The notes under the pieces were generated by a model. The model had not been told where the DNA came from and did not search any database. It saw nothing but the letters and a program-made list of their open reading frames with translations. A program made the position numbers and the translations under genes. Positions 61,300 to 64,000 of a DNA stretch of 64,000 nucleotides are shown here, one piece after another. Each line of letters opens with the position of its first letter. Positions within the stretch are counted from its first letter, which is position 1. Location of the stretch: assembly GCA_033439765.1 (NCBI GenBank), contig JAULSN010000005.1, forward strand, positions 2,433,001-2,497,000. The letters are read 5' to 3'. Origin of the DNA: Lasiosphaeria ovina (Eukaryota > Ascomycota > Sordariomycetes > Sordariales > Lasiosphaeriaceae).

Positions 61300-63983
61300 A
61301 TGACCACCGACGGGAGTCTCGACCCGGAGTCGGACAGCTTCGACTCGCATCCGCCCTTCTACATTGGCCAGCACAGCTCGACCCGCTCCGAGACACTTAC
61401 AGATACCCAGCATGGCCAGGTTCTCGACCGCGGTGTGAGTTCCAAATACGACTTTTTTTTCTCTTTTTTTTTCTCTTTTTTTTATTATTATTATTTCTGT
61501 CGGAATGCATGTCCACATCATTACTGATACTGCTCCAAGTTCAACTTTGTCACAAGCCCAATCACAAACCGCCACTTTTTTGAGCGTGTCGTAGCCTTGT
61601 ACAAAGCCCATCTCACAGAAAAGGAGCTGTGGAGCCGTTCACACACCACGGCGAGACCAAACCCGTCCTTGCCAGGCCCCGTTGTGCCAACTCTCACAGA
61701 CGAGGACACGTCGTACTTCCCCTGCAGCTATGTTGGCGGCATTGTCGCATACTCGAGTCCGTGGATCGACCTGTGCTCGTCTAACCCCGATATCTCGAGC
61801 ATTTCGCGCCAGGTGCTGAACATCGAGGTGGCATATGCCAATTTCTGCGGCGCCAGGAGCATCATAGTCCCCGGTCCTCGGCGGGATGGCAGTGGCAGCG
61901 GCGTTGCCCTGTATGCCCGTGCGATCCAGGAGGCCCTGCAGGCCGCCGGCAGGACCAATCTCATCATCCACATGCCCATGTACCGAGAACCTGGACTGGA
62001 GGAGAAGGCGGAAACGCTCACATCGCTCTTCGAGGAGTCCAACGGACCAGAAGACGTTGACGCGGGCGAGATCGACCTGTTCAGCGCTTGGGACTCTTGG
62101 AATACCATAAGACTGGTGTGCAGCTACTCGACCCGGTTATTTGTTGGTATGTTCTCTTGCGCATCAGACCGCAGGCGTTGGCGCCCCGTCTGCAATCCGT
62201 ATCCCCTTCCTCGCCCCCCTCCCGCAGTGCAGGAGACCCGTCAGCATGCTCACAGTACATAGCTGTTCGCATACCTCGGCGGTTGCCCGAGATGGAACTC
62301 CAAGAGCGCTGGTTCGCAGAGCCGCTGCATTACTTGACGATTGCGCAAAAGACGTTTCAGGAAAACCGAAACGGGCACCCGTCGCTGAGCAGGCACCACC
62401 AAGGACTCATCAATCACTACATGCGGCTCAAGAACGCTCCCTGGTTTATCCTTAGCGACGTTGGTCCCGCCATAGAGAGCTTGGAAGAGTCTGCGGATAA
62501 GATGGTGACGGATTTCCCGACCCTAACAGAGGCCAACCAGACCCCCAAGGAGTCTCGCAAGTCTCAAATGCCAAACCTAAACGTCTTCGTGGCATACCTC
62601 AGACACCTCGAGCGACAGCAGCCACCGTTCTCCATCCTGGAGACGCCGAACCTGACGAGCTTCCAGGACTGGGTTCAGTCACCCCTGCAGCCGCTGTCGG
62701 ACAACCTCGAGTCGGCAACATACGAGATGTTTGAGGGAGATCCCGTCAAGTACGACCAGTACGAGCTGGCCATCACCGAGGCCATGGCGGAGTGGAAGGT
62801 CCTCAAGAAGCCTTCTGCCATCGGGGCAGTAGACGCCAACGGCAACCCAGAGCTCGTCGTCGCGGTTGCCGGCGCCGGCCGAGGGCCCCTCGTTACCCGC
62901 GTCCTGCGGGCTGCCAAGAAGACCGGCACGTCGATCCAGCTGTGGGCCGTCGAGAAGAACCAGAACGCCTACGTCTACCTCCTGAGACAGAACAAGCAGG
63001 TGTGGGACAACCAGGTAACCGTCGTCAAGACCGACATGCGCGGATGGGAGGGTCCGCAGCCCAAGGGGTACACGAACGTGCGGTGCAAGGTGGACATCCT
63101 CGTGACGGAGCTGCTGGGGTCCTTTGGCGACAACGAGCTGTCGCCCGAGTGCCTCGACGGCATCCAGCGGCACCTGGCCCAGCCGCACGGCATCTCCATC
63201 CCGCAGTCGTACACGGCGCACCTGAGCCCCATCTCGACGCCGCGCATCTTCGCCGAACTCAAGACACAGACCGGCGACGGCGACGCCAACGCCTTCGAGA
63301 CGCCGTGGGTGGTGCGGCTGTTCGCCATGGACTTTGTGGCGCAAAAGGTTCCCGGCCACGCGCGCTTCCAGCAGGCCTGGGAGTTTGTGCACCCGGTCGA
63401 CGTGCTGCGGGCCGACGAGTTCGCCGACGAGAACGGCGTCTCGGCCAAGTTCGCCACGGCCGGCGGCGGCAGCATCGCCGGGTCGAGCGGCACAAACGAT
63501 CACAACGCCCGCCACTGCCACCTGACGTTTGTATGCCGCACGCGCGGCGTCATCCACGGCCTGGCCGGCTTCTTCGAGTCGGTCCTGTACGCGCCCCAGG
63601 TCCCCGGCAAGCAGCCCGTCGAGATCAGCATCCTGCCCGACCAGATCGACCGCAAGAGCAAGGACATGATCTCGTGGTTTCCCATCTTCTTCCCGCTCAA
63701 GGTACGCACACTCTCATGTCTCTCTCTTTCTTTTAACCTTCAGTTGGTCTTGAGAGTTTGTTTCTACGACTAACCACCGCACTTTTGCTTTTGACAAAAA
63801 CAGACCCCGCTGGAATTCCCCCAGGATAGCGAGCTGGATGTTAGCATGTGGCGGCAGACGGACGACACCAAGGTCTGGTACGAGTGGATGGTCGAGGTGT
63901 TTGCATGGGCCGGGCCAAAAACCCGCATCAAGGTCGGGACTACGGAGCTTCACAGCAGCCGCAAGATTGCTTGTTTGATGTAA
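61300..63983 (+). CDS. skb1: Protein arginine N-methyltransferase 5 (Skb1/Hsl7 type)
   Basis: Four exons, 61300-61434, 61540-62146, 62263-63701 and 63804-63983, give 786 residues. The enzyme makes symmetric dimethylarginine on proteins such as histones and Sm proteins; yeast Hsl7 and fission yeast Skb1 also act in cell-cycle and morphology control. The N-terminal TIM-barrel-like region carries NFVTSPITN and PRRLPEMELQERWFAEPLHY. The SAM site is VAVAGAGRGPL at about 447-457. The double-E loop ELLGSFGDNE holds Glu530 and Glu539. The C-terminal beta-barrel ends SSRKIACLM. Intron 1 uses an AAG acceptor after a long T-rich tract and intron 2 ends CATAG; both choices follow from phase and family alignment. 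The gene is complete within the window. Confidence 0.95.
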
Positions 63984-64000
63984 AAAGGGAGGGGTTCTCT

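Overview
The window is nuclear DNA from a filamentous ascomycete fungus (Pezizomycotina, probably Sordariomycetes; that rank is an inference). Genes are interrupted by short introns, mostly 45-110 bases with GT-AG borders and CTAAC/CTGAC-type branch sites. Coding regions are rich in G/C at third positions. Housekeeping products match fungal families closely, and the long intergenic stretches are full of microsatellites. I see no operons, tRNA, rRNA or CRISPR. About fourteen protein genes occupy less than half of the 64 kb.

Layout. 1-5.3 kb: no gene recognised. 5.3-7.7 kb (-): a large protein with a coiled-coil N-terminus and a degenerate kinase-like C-terminus. 7.7-11.9 kb: repeat-rich spacer. 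11.9-14.1 kb (-): mitochondrial FAD glycerol-3-phosphate dehydrogenase (GUT2), with a long hexanucleotide array just upstream of its start. 16.4-19.7 kb (-): large protein ending in a Ulp1/C48 SUMO-protease domain. 20-29 kb: gene-poor, A/T-richer, accessory-looking block containing a complete, apparently recent gag-only LTR retrotransposon (24029-26571) and an F-box gene (-) just beside it.

29.5-38.2 kb holds an MCH1-type MFS transporter (+), a seven-exon tRNA wybutosine-synthesis gene TYW4/PPM2 (+) and the mitochondrial phosphate carrier (+). 39.8-44.4 kb holds an uncharacterised gene (-) and an RTP1/TANGO6-type gene with a GC-AG intron (-). 47.8-49.8 kb (+): a secreted, probably GPI-anchored App1/DUF2183 protein. 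52.7-53.2 kb (-): a small four-cysteine protein. 58.0-64 kb: the DEAH helicase PRP43 (-), divergent from the arginine methyltransferase PRMT5/Skb1 (+).

The housekeeping genes do not form one pathway. They cover mitochondrial metabolism (GUT2, phosphate carrier), RNA biology (TYW4, PRP43), polymerase II import (RTP1) and protein methylation (PRMT5). The kinase-like, Ulp1-like and F-box genes belong to families that commonly expand by lineage in filamentous fungi. Exon borders were derived by hand from consensus signals and reading-frame phase, and every multi-exon model given closes to a whole number of codons.
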